NCBI GenBank assembly: GCA_964402175.1 | Contig: CAYOBN010000001.1 | Span: 146,645 to 210,644 of the forward strand | DNA: 64,000 bases | Direction of reading: 5' to 3' | From: JAWKUK01 sp964402175 | Lineage (GTDB): Bacteria > Planctomycetota > UBA1135 > GCA-002686595 | Shown: positions 25,481-32,980 of the stretch, one piece after another | Layout: each line of letters starts with the position of its first letter | How positions within the stretch are numbered: position 1 is the stretch's first letter | The notes under the pieces: model-generated | Databases searched by the model: none | Seen by the model: only the letters and a program-made list of their open reading frames with translations | Told to the model about the DNA's origin: nothing | Program-made: the position numbers and the translations under genes

Positions 25481-25514
25481 CCGAGGCCTGCCCCCGTTCC
25501 GGGGCAGGCCTCGG
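25481..25514 (-). terminator. 14-bp hairpin terminator after the chemoreceptor gene
   Basis: Arms 25481-25494 (ccgaggcctgcccc) and 25501-25514 are perfectly complementary, with a 6-nt loop. It lies 33 nt after the receptor stop codon. No T tract follows. Confidence 0.8.
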
Positions 25515-25546
25515 CCTGAAGGTGGGCTGCGCGATCTGCGCTGCGC

Positions 25547-27913
25547 TTAGAACCCGTCGCCTTGTCCGAAGGCGACCAGGTCCGCCTCATCGAACTCGCT
25601 CGAGGACTTCGACGGCAACGGCGCACCTGGGCCGTCGTGGTCGTCGAAGCCCGCGATGTCCGGCCGTTGCAGCTGGCCACGAGCGTCCTGAGCGGCGCCC
25701 CGCTGCCCCTTCGTACGGCGGGTGCGGTGCTGCTGTACGAGGTTGCGGAGGCTGCCGACCTGGCCCGCGGTCTCGATCGCAGTGGACGCCAGCTCTTCGG
25801 CGTTACCAGCATTGGCCTGCGTCACCTTGTCGAGCTCCGCGATGCCGGACGTCACGTCGTGGATGGCTGTAAGCTGGCTCGCCGAGGCCCCAGCGATCTC
25901 ACGCATGAGGTCGCGCACCTGGGTCGCCCCCTGCACCACTCCTTGGAGCTGCTCGCGGACGCGGTCAGCGCGGTGGACGCCGTCGTTCACGAAGCCCGAC
26001 GCGCGCTCGACGATTCGGCTGGTCTCCCGGGCCGAATCTGCGCTGCGCTGAGCGAGCGCTCGGACCTCCTCCGCGACCACGGCGAAGCCTTTGCCCGCTT
26101 CGCCGGCTCGGGCCGCTTCGACCGCGGCGTTGAGAGCGAGGAGGTTCGTCTGGAACGCGATGTCGTCGATGACCTTGATGATGGTCGAGATCTCGTCGTT
26201 CGAGGTCTTGATGTCGGTCATCGACTGCTGCATCGACTGCATCTCAGTCATGCTGCTGTTAGCCGATTCGGCGTAGGTCTCCGAGAGGCGGCTCGCCTTT
26301 TCCGCATTGCAGGCGTTCTGATCGGTCATCGCCGATACGTTGACGACGCTGTCGCGGATACGCTCGAGCGAGGCAGCTTGCTGGGTCGAGGCCGAGGCAA
26401 GGTTCTGCGAAGCGCCCTGGACCTGTCCGGCGCCGGTATCGATCTGCTCGAGACCCGCGTCGACCTCGCCGATCATGCGCTCCATGCTGTCGACGAGTCG
26501 GTTGAAAGACTGTGTCAGGTCGCCGAGCTCGTCTTCGCGCCCCGACGGCAGTCGGTGGGTGAGGTCACGATTGTCGACGGTCGCCTTGATGCCCTCAACA
26601 ATGGACAGCACCGGGCGTGCGATCGAGCGACCGAAGACGAAGGCCATCAAGCCCACCACGATGGCGACGATGACGCCGGTGCGCACGATGCCACGCTGGA
26701 GTTCGAGGACCGGCCGCTCGACCTCGTACATGTGACGCTCGGCCAGCAGCGCCCACTTACTTCCCATGCAGTCCACCACCCGCGCGTAACCGAGGATCTG
26801 CTCGCCAACATCGTCGATGCGCTGGTAGCGGTTCGACTCTCCGGCGATCGCAGACACCACACCGGGGAAGTTCAGACCCGCAGTGCTCTCCTCAGCCTCG
26901 CGCCGGGTCGAACGGGCGCGGAAGTCCTGACCGACGAGGAACGTCTCACCGGTCTCCCCAAGCCCGTCCGTTCGCGCAAGAACTCCGTCGATCTTCGCGA
27001 TCGGGAGTTGGAAGGCGACGGCGCCCAGGAGGTCACCCGACTGGCCGATCACAGCGGTAGCAACGAAGGCGGCATCAGCGCCGTAGCTCGGCTCGTAAGA
27101 TGCGACATCTTCGAGGAAGACCGTCTCTGAGCTGCCTCCTTCGAGGGCCGCGCCCACCGCCCGGCCGAGACCGGTCCCCCGGTAGGGTCCGCTGATCAGG
27201 TTGGTCGCGTAGTCCGCCTCCTTGTAGACCGTGTAGACGACGTTGCCCTCGGTGTCGACGAGAAAGATGTCGTAGTAGCCGTACGTATCGAGGAACGAAC
27301 TGAGGTACGCGTGCTGCAACTCGTGCAGCTCGTTGTACGTGCAGGGTTCCGAGGCCCGGCCGAGCGCCAGCTTGTTTCCAACGGCGTTCGGGTTCTCGGC
27401 GATGTACATCGCCTGGAGCAATCGAGCGTTGGCGTCCCGCGGTACATACGCCTCCACACCGCGCCAAGCTTGATCTGCCTCCTCCAAGCGCGAGCGGTAC
27501 TCGGAGTTCATGTAGCGGCGAACGGCGTCCTCGCGCCGCTTCTCCGAGGCCGGGGTCAACGTACCGTTGGCGACCAACTCCTCGCGGACAGTCTTGAATG
27601 CGACCGAGAGCTGCTCGAGCGCCGACTGGGTCGCCGGGTTCCTAGCGAGCTGCTGGACTCCCTTGCGGGATGACTCGAAGACCGCCTCGACGACCTGGGC
27701 CGCGCGATCCGAGGCGATGACCTCGAGCTCCTCCTGGGCCTTCGAGATCAGGGTCGCTCGGCTGGCCTCGACGCTCTTCCAAGCCGTGGCGGCGATCGAA
27801 ATCACGCCGACGACGAGCGACAAAGAGATGAGCTTGACGGAGATCGACCAGCGCGAGGGATGGCCGATCGTCGCGAAGAAGCCGCGGGGGCGGACCGTGC
27901 GGGCTGAGTTCAT
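25547..27913 (-). CDS. Methyl-accepting chemotaxis protein with a large Cache-type sensor
   Basis: 788 aa. A basic start is followed by TM1 (about 27-45, LISLSLVVGVISIAATAW), a periplasmic region of about 340 residues with double-Cache features (YDIFLVDTEGNVVYTVYKEA, TFLVGQDFRARSTRREAEES), TM2 (about 395-415), a HAMP domain (RSIARPVLSIVEGIKATVDN) and a cytoplasmic methylation and signalling coiled coil. The CheA/CheW-binding tip is FQTNLLALNAAVEAARAGEA followed by GKGFAVVAEEVRALAQRSA. The tail is acidic (SEFDEADLVAFGQGDGF), with no NWETF-type pentapeptide. A single-gene unit beside the flagellins, ended by a hairpin. Confidence 0.94.
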   Translation of the reverse strand: MNSARTVRPRGFFATIGHPSRWSISVKLISLSLVVGVISIAATAWKSVEASRATLISKAQEELEVIASDRAAQVVEAVFESSRKGVQQLARNPATQSALEQLSVAFKTVREELVANGTLTPASEKRREDAVRRYMNSEYRSRLEEADQAWRGVEAYVPRDANARLLQAMYIAENPNAVGNKLALGRASEPCTYNELHELQHAYLSSFLDTYGYYDIFLVDTEGNVVYTVYKEADYATNLISGPYRGTGLGRAVGAALEGGSSETVFLEDVASYEPSYGADAAFVATAVIGQSGDLLGAVAFQLPIAKIDGVLARTDGLGETGETFLVGQDFRARSTRREAEESTAGLNFPGVVSAIAGESNRYQRIDDVGEQILGYARVVDCMGSKWALLAERHMYEVERPVLELQRGIVRTGVIVAIVVGLMAFVFGRSIARPVLSIVEGIKATVDNRDLTHRLPSGREDELGDLTQSFNRLVDSMERMIGEVDAGLEQIDTGAGQVQGASQNLASASTQQAASLERIRDSVVNVSAMTDQNACNAEKASRLSETYAESANSSMTEMQSMQQSMTDIKTSNDEISTIIKVIDDIAFQTNLLALNAAVEAARAGEAGKGFAVVAEEVRALAQRSADSARETSRIVERASGFVNDGVHRADRVREQLQGVVQGATQVRDLMREIAGASASQLTAIHDVTSGIAELDKVTQANAGNAEELASTAIETAGQVGSLRNLVQQHRTRRTKGQRGAAQDARGQLQRPDIAGFDDHDGPGAPLPSKSSSEFDEADLVAFGQGDGF

Positions 27914-27973
27914 GGGGCGTGTGTGCTGCTTGGGGGCAGTGGGACCTCGGTGCTTTCGACCACCTGTTCTCCG

Positions 27974-27996
27974 AAGTTGAGCCGAAGCCTCAACTT
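27974..27996. promoter_or_regulatory. Palindrome upstream of the chemoreceptor gene
   Basis: AAGTTGAG, a 7-nt spacer, then CTCAACTT: perfect 8-bp half-sites in the region 60-85 nt before the receptor start. It looks like a repressor or activator operator, or a small mRNA hairpin. No regulator can be assigned. Confidence 0.4.
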
Positions 27997-28086
27997 GGGC
28001 AGCGCGACGCCCGATCTACCGAGAGACGCGGCACTCCACCCCCAGGGCTCACGGCCTGACCCCCGTTCTCACCCGGACCCGCAAAC

Positions 28087-28878
28087 ATGCGCATCCCTCA
28101 AGCGCGGCTCGCTCTGTCGCTCGCACTCGCACCCCTCCTTCAGAGCTGTCTCTCCATCCGCGCTGATGAACCCGCCTCCGTCGGGGCGAGCGTCAACGTG
28201 GGGACGGCCTACTGGTTCCGGGGGGTCCCCGTGAACACGGGTGGCGTGATCCAAGGGGACCTGGCCACGACCGTGCCGCTCGCCGATGGCAGCCTCCTTG
28301 ACCTCTCCGTCTGGGGGAACATGGCGCTGACCAGCGACTCGGGCAACGGCATCGAGCCCGACGGGAACGGCTTGGCCTTCACCGAGATCGATACGGTCGC
28401 CGTCTACACGCGCTCGTATGACAGCTACGACATCAGCGTCGGCATCCTCTCGTACAACCTGCCGAACGGCATCGGAGCATCGACCACCGAGCTCTACAGC
28501 GCTGCAAGCTTCCAAGCGCTGGGCCTCAGCCACGCGCTCTCCGTCTACTACGACTTCGACCAGCTCGACGGCTTCTACATGGCGTACTCGGGAGGCTGGG
28601 GGAGCTCCCTGGACGATCGGACCTCCCTCGACGTCGCTTGGAACCTGGGTGCTATGGGCGGAGATCAAGCCCGCAGCTATTTCGGGGTCGACGAGAACGG
28701 CCTGTCCGATGTGTCGCTGAGCGGGACACTGAGCCACGCCTTCGACGAAGCGACCACCCTGAGCACGACCCTGGCCCTGATCAAGACACTCGACGGTGAC
28801 TACGCCGACGCATTGGATGCGGCTGGCCGCGACGACTTTGGGGTCGTGGTCATGATCGGGACTGCTTGGAGCTTCTGA
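28087..28878 (+). CDS. TorF/Gcw_chp-like outer-membrane protein
   Basis: 263 aa. The signal peptide has a lipobox-like end (LALAPLLQSC). The mature part begins ASVGASVNVGTAYWFRGVPV and has alternating polar/hydrophobic strands with aromatic girdle residues (YDSYDISVGILSYNLPNG, SHALSVYYDFDQLDGFYMAY), consistent with a small beta-barrel. A near-terminal phrase is VVVMIGTAWSF, ending in Phe as outer-membrane barrels do. The pattern resembles the TIGR02001/Gcw_chp family of putative porins. It is divergent from the chemoreceptor gene and the first of two plus-strand envelope genes. Confidence 0.6.
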   Translation: MRIPQARLALSLALAPLLQSCLSIRADEPASVGASVNVGTAYWFRGVPVNTGGVIQGDLATTVPLADGSLLDLSVWGNMALTSDSGNGIEPDGNGLAFTEIDTVAVYTRSYDSYDISVGILSYNLPNGIGASTTELYSAASFQALGLSHALSVYYDFDQLDGFYMAYSGGWGSSLDDRTSLDVAWNLGAMGGDQARSYFGVDENGLSDVSLSGTLSHAFDEATTLSTTLALIKTLDGDYADALDAAGRDDFGVVVMIGTAWSF

Positions 28879-28945
28879 CGACCTGAGTCGTTGCGGTGGG
28901 GTAACTTCGGTCAGGACGACGGAGGTCGTCTACTGGGGAACGACC

Positions 28946-29191
28946 ATGAAAGCTCTCACCACCGCACTGCTCCTTCTGAGCGCCTCCTGCGCCAGCGTCT
29001 CGACGTCCGAAACCCAGTCGCTGAGCGTGAACGACCAGCCGGTCGCCGCTGGAATCTCCAAACCGGGCTGGGGAGCACCACGCCAGCTCACGCCGCGACG
29101 GCACCTGGACGTCATCGAAGCCGAGGGTGGCGTACCTGAAATGGCGCACTATCGCGGCCTGCGTAAGCCGGGGACCGGCGCGCGTCGCTGA
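28946..29191 (+). CDS. Small lipoprotein
   Basis: 81 aa, ATG at 28946. The lipobox is at LLLLSASC (Cys15). The mature part is short and Pro/Arg-rich (ISKPGWGAPRQLTPRRHLDV, HYRGLRKPGTGARR), without recognisable domains. A strong bidirectional hairpin lies directly after it. Function unknown. It probably shares the promoter of the outer-membrane protein gene or has its own in the 67-nt gap. Confidence 0.6.
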   Translation: MKALTTALLLLSASCASVSTSETQSLSVNDQPVAAGISKPGWGAPRQLTPRRHLDVIEAEGGVPEMAHYRGLRKPGTGARR

Positions 29192-29202
29192 GACGAAGCA
29201 CA

Positions 29203-29235
29203 CGGGGCGACCGCTCGGCTCGAGCGGTCGCCCCG
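29203..29235. terminator. 15-bp bidirectional terminator between the small lipoprotein and cheB
   Basis: Arms 29203-29217 (cggggcgaccgctcg) and 29221-29235 are perfectly complementary, with a 3-nt loop, followed by TTT on the plus strand. It serves both converging genes and closes the cheAWRDYXB operon. Confidence 0.85.
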
Positions 29236-29265
29236 TTTCGCTTGGATCGAGTCCGGCCCGTGCGC

Positions 29266-30330
29266 TCAGGCGGCGCGCCGTCCGAGCTGCTTCCCTGAAG
29301 AGAAGTCGACGACGGCGTCAGCGATCCGATCGAGGTGCATGGTCTCCTGCGCATAACCCCGCTCGATCGCGACACGAGGCATGCCATAGACGACGCAGCT
29401 CGAGGCCTCCTGAGCGACCGTCGCATGGCGCGCGGCTTTGAGCTTGCCGAGCCCCTCGGCACCATCTTCGCCCATACCCGTCAGAAGCACACCGAGGGCA
29501 CGCAGCCCGCTGATTTCGGCCACGGACTGGAAGAGCACGTCCACGGACGGACGATAGCCGCTCACAAGGCCGTCTCCACCGAGCACCGCGATCAGCTTGC
29601 CACCTGGCCCGCGCCGAACGCGCATGTGGCGATCGCCGGGGGCCAGGAGCGCGACGCCGGGCTTGAGCGGCTCCCCGTCCGTCGCTTCCCGGACCGTCAC
29701 ACCTGAGATTCCAGCCAGGCGCTCTGCCAGACCCGCCGTAAACCCCGCGGGCATGTGCTGAGCCATGACGATCGGAGCGAGCTTCGAGGGCAGCCGCTCG
29801 AAGATCCGCCGCAGCGCCTCGGGTCCACCGGTTGACGCACCGATCGCTATCAAAGTGCTCTCGGTGGGTTGATGGAGCGGCTCTGAGATTCGGCCCTGGT
29901 TCGATGAGTTCGTGATCGGTACGACACTGCGCATGCGCGGCTGTGTGCGTAGAACGCGCTCCAAGTCATCGACCAGTTGGGTGATCGAATAGCCCGGGCC
30001 GGGCTTTCCGAAGACCTCGATCGCGCCGGCCTCGAGACATGCAAGGGCGACCTTACGACTGCGGGCCGTGAGCGAGCTGACGATGATGGTCGGCGTGGGA
30101 CGCTTGCGCTGGAGATCCCTGAGGAAGGTCAAGCCGTCCATCTTGGGCATCTCGAGGTCCAGCACGATCGCGTCTGGGCGGAGCCGCTCGACGAGCGCGC
30201 CGCCTTCGATCGGGTCCTCCGCTGCGCCGATGATGGCGATCCCAGGCCGTGATCGAAGCTCGCGCGAGAGGGCGGCCCGAACCAGCGGTGAGTCATCGAT
30301 GAGCAGGACCTTCTGTGTCTCGGTTGTCAT
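29266..30330 (-). CDS. cheB: Chemotaxis protein-glutamate methylesterase/glutamine deamidase CheB
   Basis: 354 aa. An N-terminal receiver domain has VLLIDDSPLVR and the phosphoacceptor in IVLDLEMPKMDG (D58). The esterase domain starts at about 165 with IAIGASTGGPEALRRIFERL (catalytic Ser), then PIVMAQHMPAGFTAGLAERL (His) and LGVLLTGMGEDGAEGL (Asp). It demethylates receptors for adaptation, opposing CheR. It is the last gene of the operon and overlaps the preceding gene stop by ATGA. Confidence 0.97.
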   Translation of the reverse strand: MTTETQKVLLIDDSPLVRAALSRELRSRPGIAIIGAAEDPIEGGALVERLRPDAIVLDLEMPKMDGLTFLRDLQRKRPTPTIIVSSLTARSRKVALACLEAGAIEVFGKPGPGYSITQLVDDLERVLRTQPRMRSVVPITNSSNQGRISEPLHQPTESTLIAIGASTGGPEALRRIFERLPSKLAPIVMAQHMPAGFTAGLAERLAGISGVTVREATDGEPLKPGVALLAPGDRHMRVRRGPGGKLIAVLGGDGLVSGYRPSVDVLFQSVAEISGLRALGVLLTGMGEDGAEGLGKLKAARHATVAQEASSCVVYGMPRVAIERGYAQETMHLDRIADAVVDFSSGKQLGRRAA

Positions 30331-30773
30331 GCAGCCTTCTCCAGCACGCCTACGGACACCTCGAGCGTCTCGCCCATGAAGTCGAGCACACAGCGAACAG
30401 TGTCGCCGGAGCCATGGGAGGTCGCGCCTTCTTCCGGCAACCCGAGCTTCGACGGCGAGCGATCGCCTCCGAGGAGGCGCAGGACTTCGCCGCCGAGGAC
30501 GTTGGCGAGCTCGTTGGCGGCCAACTGAGCTTCGGCATCGTCGAAGGTCTCACAGTCGATGAGCCCGTTGAGGAGCTCCTGCAGGGCGCCATCGGTGGCG
30601 CGAATGCAGACCTTGTACGGGACGCCGTTCACTTGCAGAGCAATGCACGAGGCATGGTGAACCGCACCACTGATTTCATCAGTGGGCTCACCTACCATGA
30701 ACGCCATTCTCTCGAGGGCTGCGGAAACGGTCGCCGTAAGCGACTCGCCGAAGTCTTCGGGTAGCCTCGTCAC
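30327..30773 (-). CDS. CheX/CheC-like chemotaxis phosphatase
   Basis: 148 aa with GTG start overlapping the preceding cheY stop. The helical signature AQLAANELANVLGGEVLRLL resembles the conserved helix of CheC/CheX/FliY (E..N...G), and the strand ALQVNGVPYKVCIRATDGAL opens the fold. It probably dephosphorylates CheY-P, as the gene directly follows cheY. A second, more canonical CheX-domain gene is at 35828. Assigned by pattern and location. Confidence 0.72.
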   Translation of the reverse strand: MTRLPEDFGESLTATVSAALERMAFMVGEPTDEISGAVHHASCIALQVNGVPYKVCIRATDGALQELLNGLIDCETFDDAEAQLAANELANVLGGEVLRLLGGDRSPSKLGLPEEGATSHGSGDTVRCVLDFMGETLEVSVGVLEKAA

Positions 30774-31147
30774 GCTGCAATTCTCCTGACGTAATCGCGG
30801 ATCTGTTCGGGTTCGAACGGCTTGCGCAGGACATCCCGGGCACCGAGCCTGCGAACTTCTGCAAGTCGGTCCTGGTTGCTCTCGGTACTGACGATCACGA
30901 CATCGATCGCGTTCGCGGGCTTGCGCTCTTGTAGCTCCTTCAGGAACTGCACGCCGTCCATCACGGGCATGTGTAGGTCGAGGAGGACGAGCCCAATCTC
31001 GAGCGCCTCCACTACCGCGAGCGCTTCGGCGCCGTTGGAGGCCTCACGAATGGCGTCCTCCGTGACGCCTGCCTGTACAACAGCTCGGCGAACAGTCCGA
31101 CGGAGTATAGGCGAATCGTCGACGATCAAGACCTTGCTTTGACTCAT
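30770..31147 (-). CDS. cheY: CheY-type response regulator (operon copy)
   Basis: 125 aa single receiver domain. VLIVDDSPILRRTVR holds the acidic pair, the phosphoacceptor is in LVLLDLHMPVMDG (D57), Ser in VIVSTESNQDRL and the conserved Lys in VLRKPFEPEQI. It probably carries the signal from CheA to the motor or acts as a phosphate sink beside the second CheY at 36297. Start and stop both overlap neighbours (GTGA/ATGA). Confidence 0.93.
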   Translation of the reverse strand: MSQSKVLIVDDSPILRRTVRRAVVQAGVTEDAIREASNGAEALAVVEALEIGLVLLDLHMPVMDGVQFLKELQERKPANAIDVVIVSTESNQDRLAEVRRLGARDVLRKPFEPEQIRDYVRRIAA

Positions 31148-31662
31148 GATGCTTTCCTCCCCGTAAAGACGGATCCGTTCCAGAGCACCTTCTTCACACC
31201 GTTCGTCGAAACCGTGACGTCACCTGTGTCGAGGTCGAGTATCATGTTGCGCGTGCGGCTTCCGCCTACGTCCTGAGCATCGATTCGAATGCCCTGCTTG
31301 AAGCAGAGCTTGCGCATCGCCGCCCAGTTCCGAGCGCCGATTTTGAAACCAGCGGCGTCATCCAGCATCTCGGCGGCGCCGGCTACGCAGACGATGGCGC
31401 GCGCCATACGACCTCCCAGCATCTCGAACTGTTTTTGAAGCCGCGGGAGCCCAGAGGTGAGGTAGATGTCAGGACGACCCGTCTGCTCGTTGGGCAAGGG
31501 CGGCCCAGGGAGCATCGCGTGTAGCATGGCACCGACCCGTGCTTCAGGGTCATAGAAGGTCACGGCGAGGCACGAACCGAGCGCGTGTGTTGTGATGACG
31601 CCACCGGTAGTCGACGACGCTTTTCCGTCACCGACTCCGACCCGAGTCTCAGCGCTGCTCAC
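31144..31662 (-). CDS. cheD: Chemoreceptor glutamine deamidase CheD
   Basis: 172 aa, GTG start overlapping the cheR stop. The catalytic Cys lies in THALGSCLAVTFYDP and the His in VGAMLHAMLP; then comes FEMLGGRMARAIVCVAGAA, with RNWAAMRKLC and GGSRTRNMILDLDTGDVTVS near the end, all CheD hallmarks. It deamidates receptor glutamines and in CheC-containing systems is bound by CheC. Confidence 0.95.
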   Translation of the reverse strand: MSSAETRVGVGDGKASSTTGGVITTHALGSCLAVTFYDPEARVGAMLHAMLPGPPLPNEQTGRPDIYLTSGLPRLQKQFEMLGGRMARAIVCVAGAAEMLDDAAGFKIGARNWAAMRKLCFKQGIRIDAQDVGGSRTRNMILDLDTGDVTVSTNGVKKVLWNGSVFTGRKAS

Positions 31663-32483
31663 TCGTCACCTCCAGTTTTGACGTAAACCCCAGGGCGCAC
31701 CATCCGCAGGTCGTCGCAGCGGCCCGTGATGCTCTCCGTCAGACCGATCACTAGGTAACCGCCGCTGGGTAGAAGCTGAGCGAAGCGAGATACGAGCCGT
31801 TGACGGCTCGCCTCATCGAAGTAGATCATCACATTGCGGCAGAGGATCGCATCGAATGGACCGCGCAACTTCCAGGGAGCCGACAGGTTGATGCTCGCGA
31901 CGGTCACGAGGTTGCGAGTCCGCTCTCGCACTCGGACCGCGCCGTCGGAGGTGCTCTCGAAGTGCCGCTTGACCAGGTCGGTAGCGAGGCTTCGCACCGA
32001 GTCCTTCCCGTATACCGCAGCCTTCGCGCGCTTGAGCTCCGAGATCGCAAGGTCGCTGGCGAGGATCTTCAAGTCCGCTCGCTGAGCGGGCTCGAGCGCA
32101 TCGACGAGAGCCATGGCGAGTGAGTACGGCTCCGAGCCATTCGAGCAGCCAGCCGACCAGAAGCGTAGCTTGCCTTTCGGCTTACGCTTCGCCTCCTGAA
32201 CGAGGAAGTCGATGTGCTCGCGCTCACGGAAGAACGACGTGAAGTTCGTCGAGAGCGCGTCGAAGAGCACGGTCTCGACGCGGCCGGTCGAGTCTGCCTT
32301 GAGCGCCTTGACGAGCTCACCCAAGGACTGCACGCCGAGCTTTCGGCTGGCAGCCTCCAGCCGACTCTCGACCATCCGCTTCTTCGCAGGGTCGACGACG
32401 ATTCCCCAGCGTGAATAGGCTTCGCGAACGAGGGTTCCGATCGGCGAGGCCTCCGCGCTGCGCTGGATCTCCGAGTTCTTCAT
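31659..32483 (-). CDS. cheR: Chemotaxis protein methyltransferase CheR
   Basis: 274 aa. N-terminal helical domain with RMVESRLEAASRKLGVQSLG, then the SAM-binding domain with LRFWSAGCSNGSEPYSLAMA, the adenine-site ILASDLAISELKRAKAAVYG, and FDAILCRNVMIYFDEASRQR. It ends with a typical GGYLVIGLTESITGRCDDLR. It methylates receptor glutamates. Four-nt overlap with cheW and cheD. Confidence 0.96.
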   Translation of the reverse strand: MKNSEIQRSAEASPIGTLVREAYSRWGIVVDPAKKRMVESRLEAASRKLGVQSLGELVKALKADSTGRVETVLFDALSTNFTSFFREREHIDFLVQEAKRKPKGKLRFWSAGCSNGSEPYSLAMALVDALEPAQRADLKILASDLAISELKRAKAAVYGKDSVRSLATDLVKRHFESTSDGAVRVRERTRNLVTVASINLSAPWKLRGPFDAILCRNVMIYFDEASRQRLVSRFAQLLPSGGYLVIGLTESITGRCDDLRMVRPGVYVKTGGDE

Positions 32484-32971
32484 CCCAGGTGCTGGGAGCC
32501 GATCCCCATCGCAGCGAACAGTGAATCGAGTTGGAGGAGCGCTACGACGGTCTCGTCCGTTCGCACCAGGCCGTCCACGTACCCCCCTTCGCTGCCTTGC
32601 GGAGGAAGCTGTATCATGTCACGCGGGATCTCGCGGACTTCGCAAACCGAGTCGACGATACAACCGATCGGTGTGACGGCGCCGTCGTCATCAGGCTCGG
32701 TCTCGGTGACGATGATGCAGGAGATGCTCGTCACGTCCCGCTCGCTCATTCCGAGACTACGTCGGAGGTCCGCGATCGGTATGATCCGACCGCGCAGATT
32801 GATCACCCCGCGGACGCAATGAGGCATCCGTGGCAGCGGGGTGATGTCGTGCATCGCGATGATCTCGCGAACCGACTGGATCGGGACGGCGTACTGGTTG
32901 GGATCGAGCGCGAAGACGAGGTACTTACCCCCCTGCTCCGTGGTCGATTTGCGAGTTAGCTCTTGGTTCAT
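32480..32971 (-). CDS. cheW: Chemotaxis adaptor protein CheW
   Basis: 163 aa, one SH3-like CheW domain: KYLVFALDPNQYAVPIQSVR at about residue 17, VREIIAMHDITPLPRMPHCV, the signature RGVINLRGRIIPIADLRRSL, and GCIVDSVCEVREIPRDMIQL. It couples receptors to CheA. It starts 9 nt after cheA and overlaps cheR by 4 nt. Confidence 0.96.
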   Translation of the reverse strand: MNQELTRKSTTEQGGKYLVFALDPNQYAVPIQSVREIIAMHDITPLPRMPHCVRGVINLRGRIIPIADLRRSLGMSERDVTSISCIIVTETEPDDDGAVTPIGCIVDSVCEVREIPRDMIQLPPQGSEGGYVDGLVRTDETVVALLQLDSLFAAMGIGSQHLG

Positions 32972-32980
32972 TCTGGGGAC

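Noticed and set aside
25562..27130. 522-aa open frame on the plus strand
   Set aside because: It lies antisense to the chemoreceptor gene, has shadow-like composition (Arg/His/Leu/Asp-rich) and no domain character.
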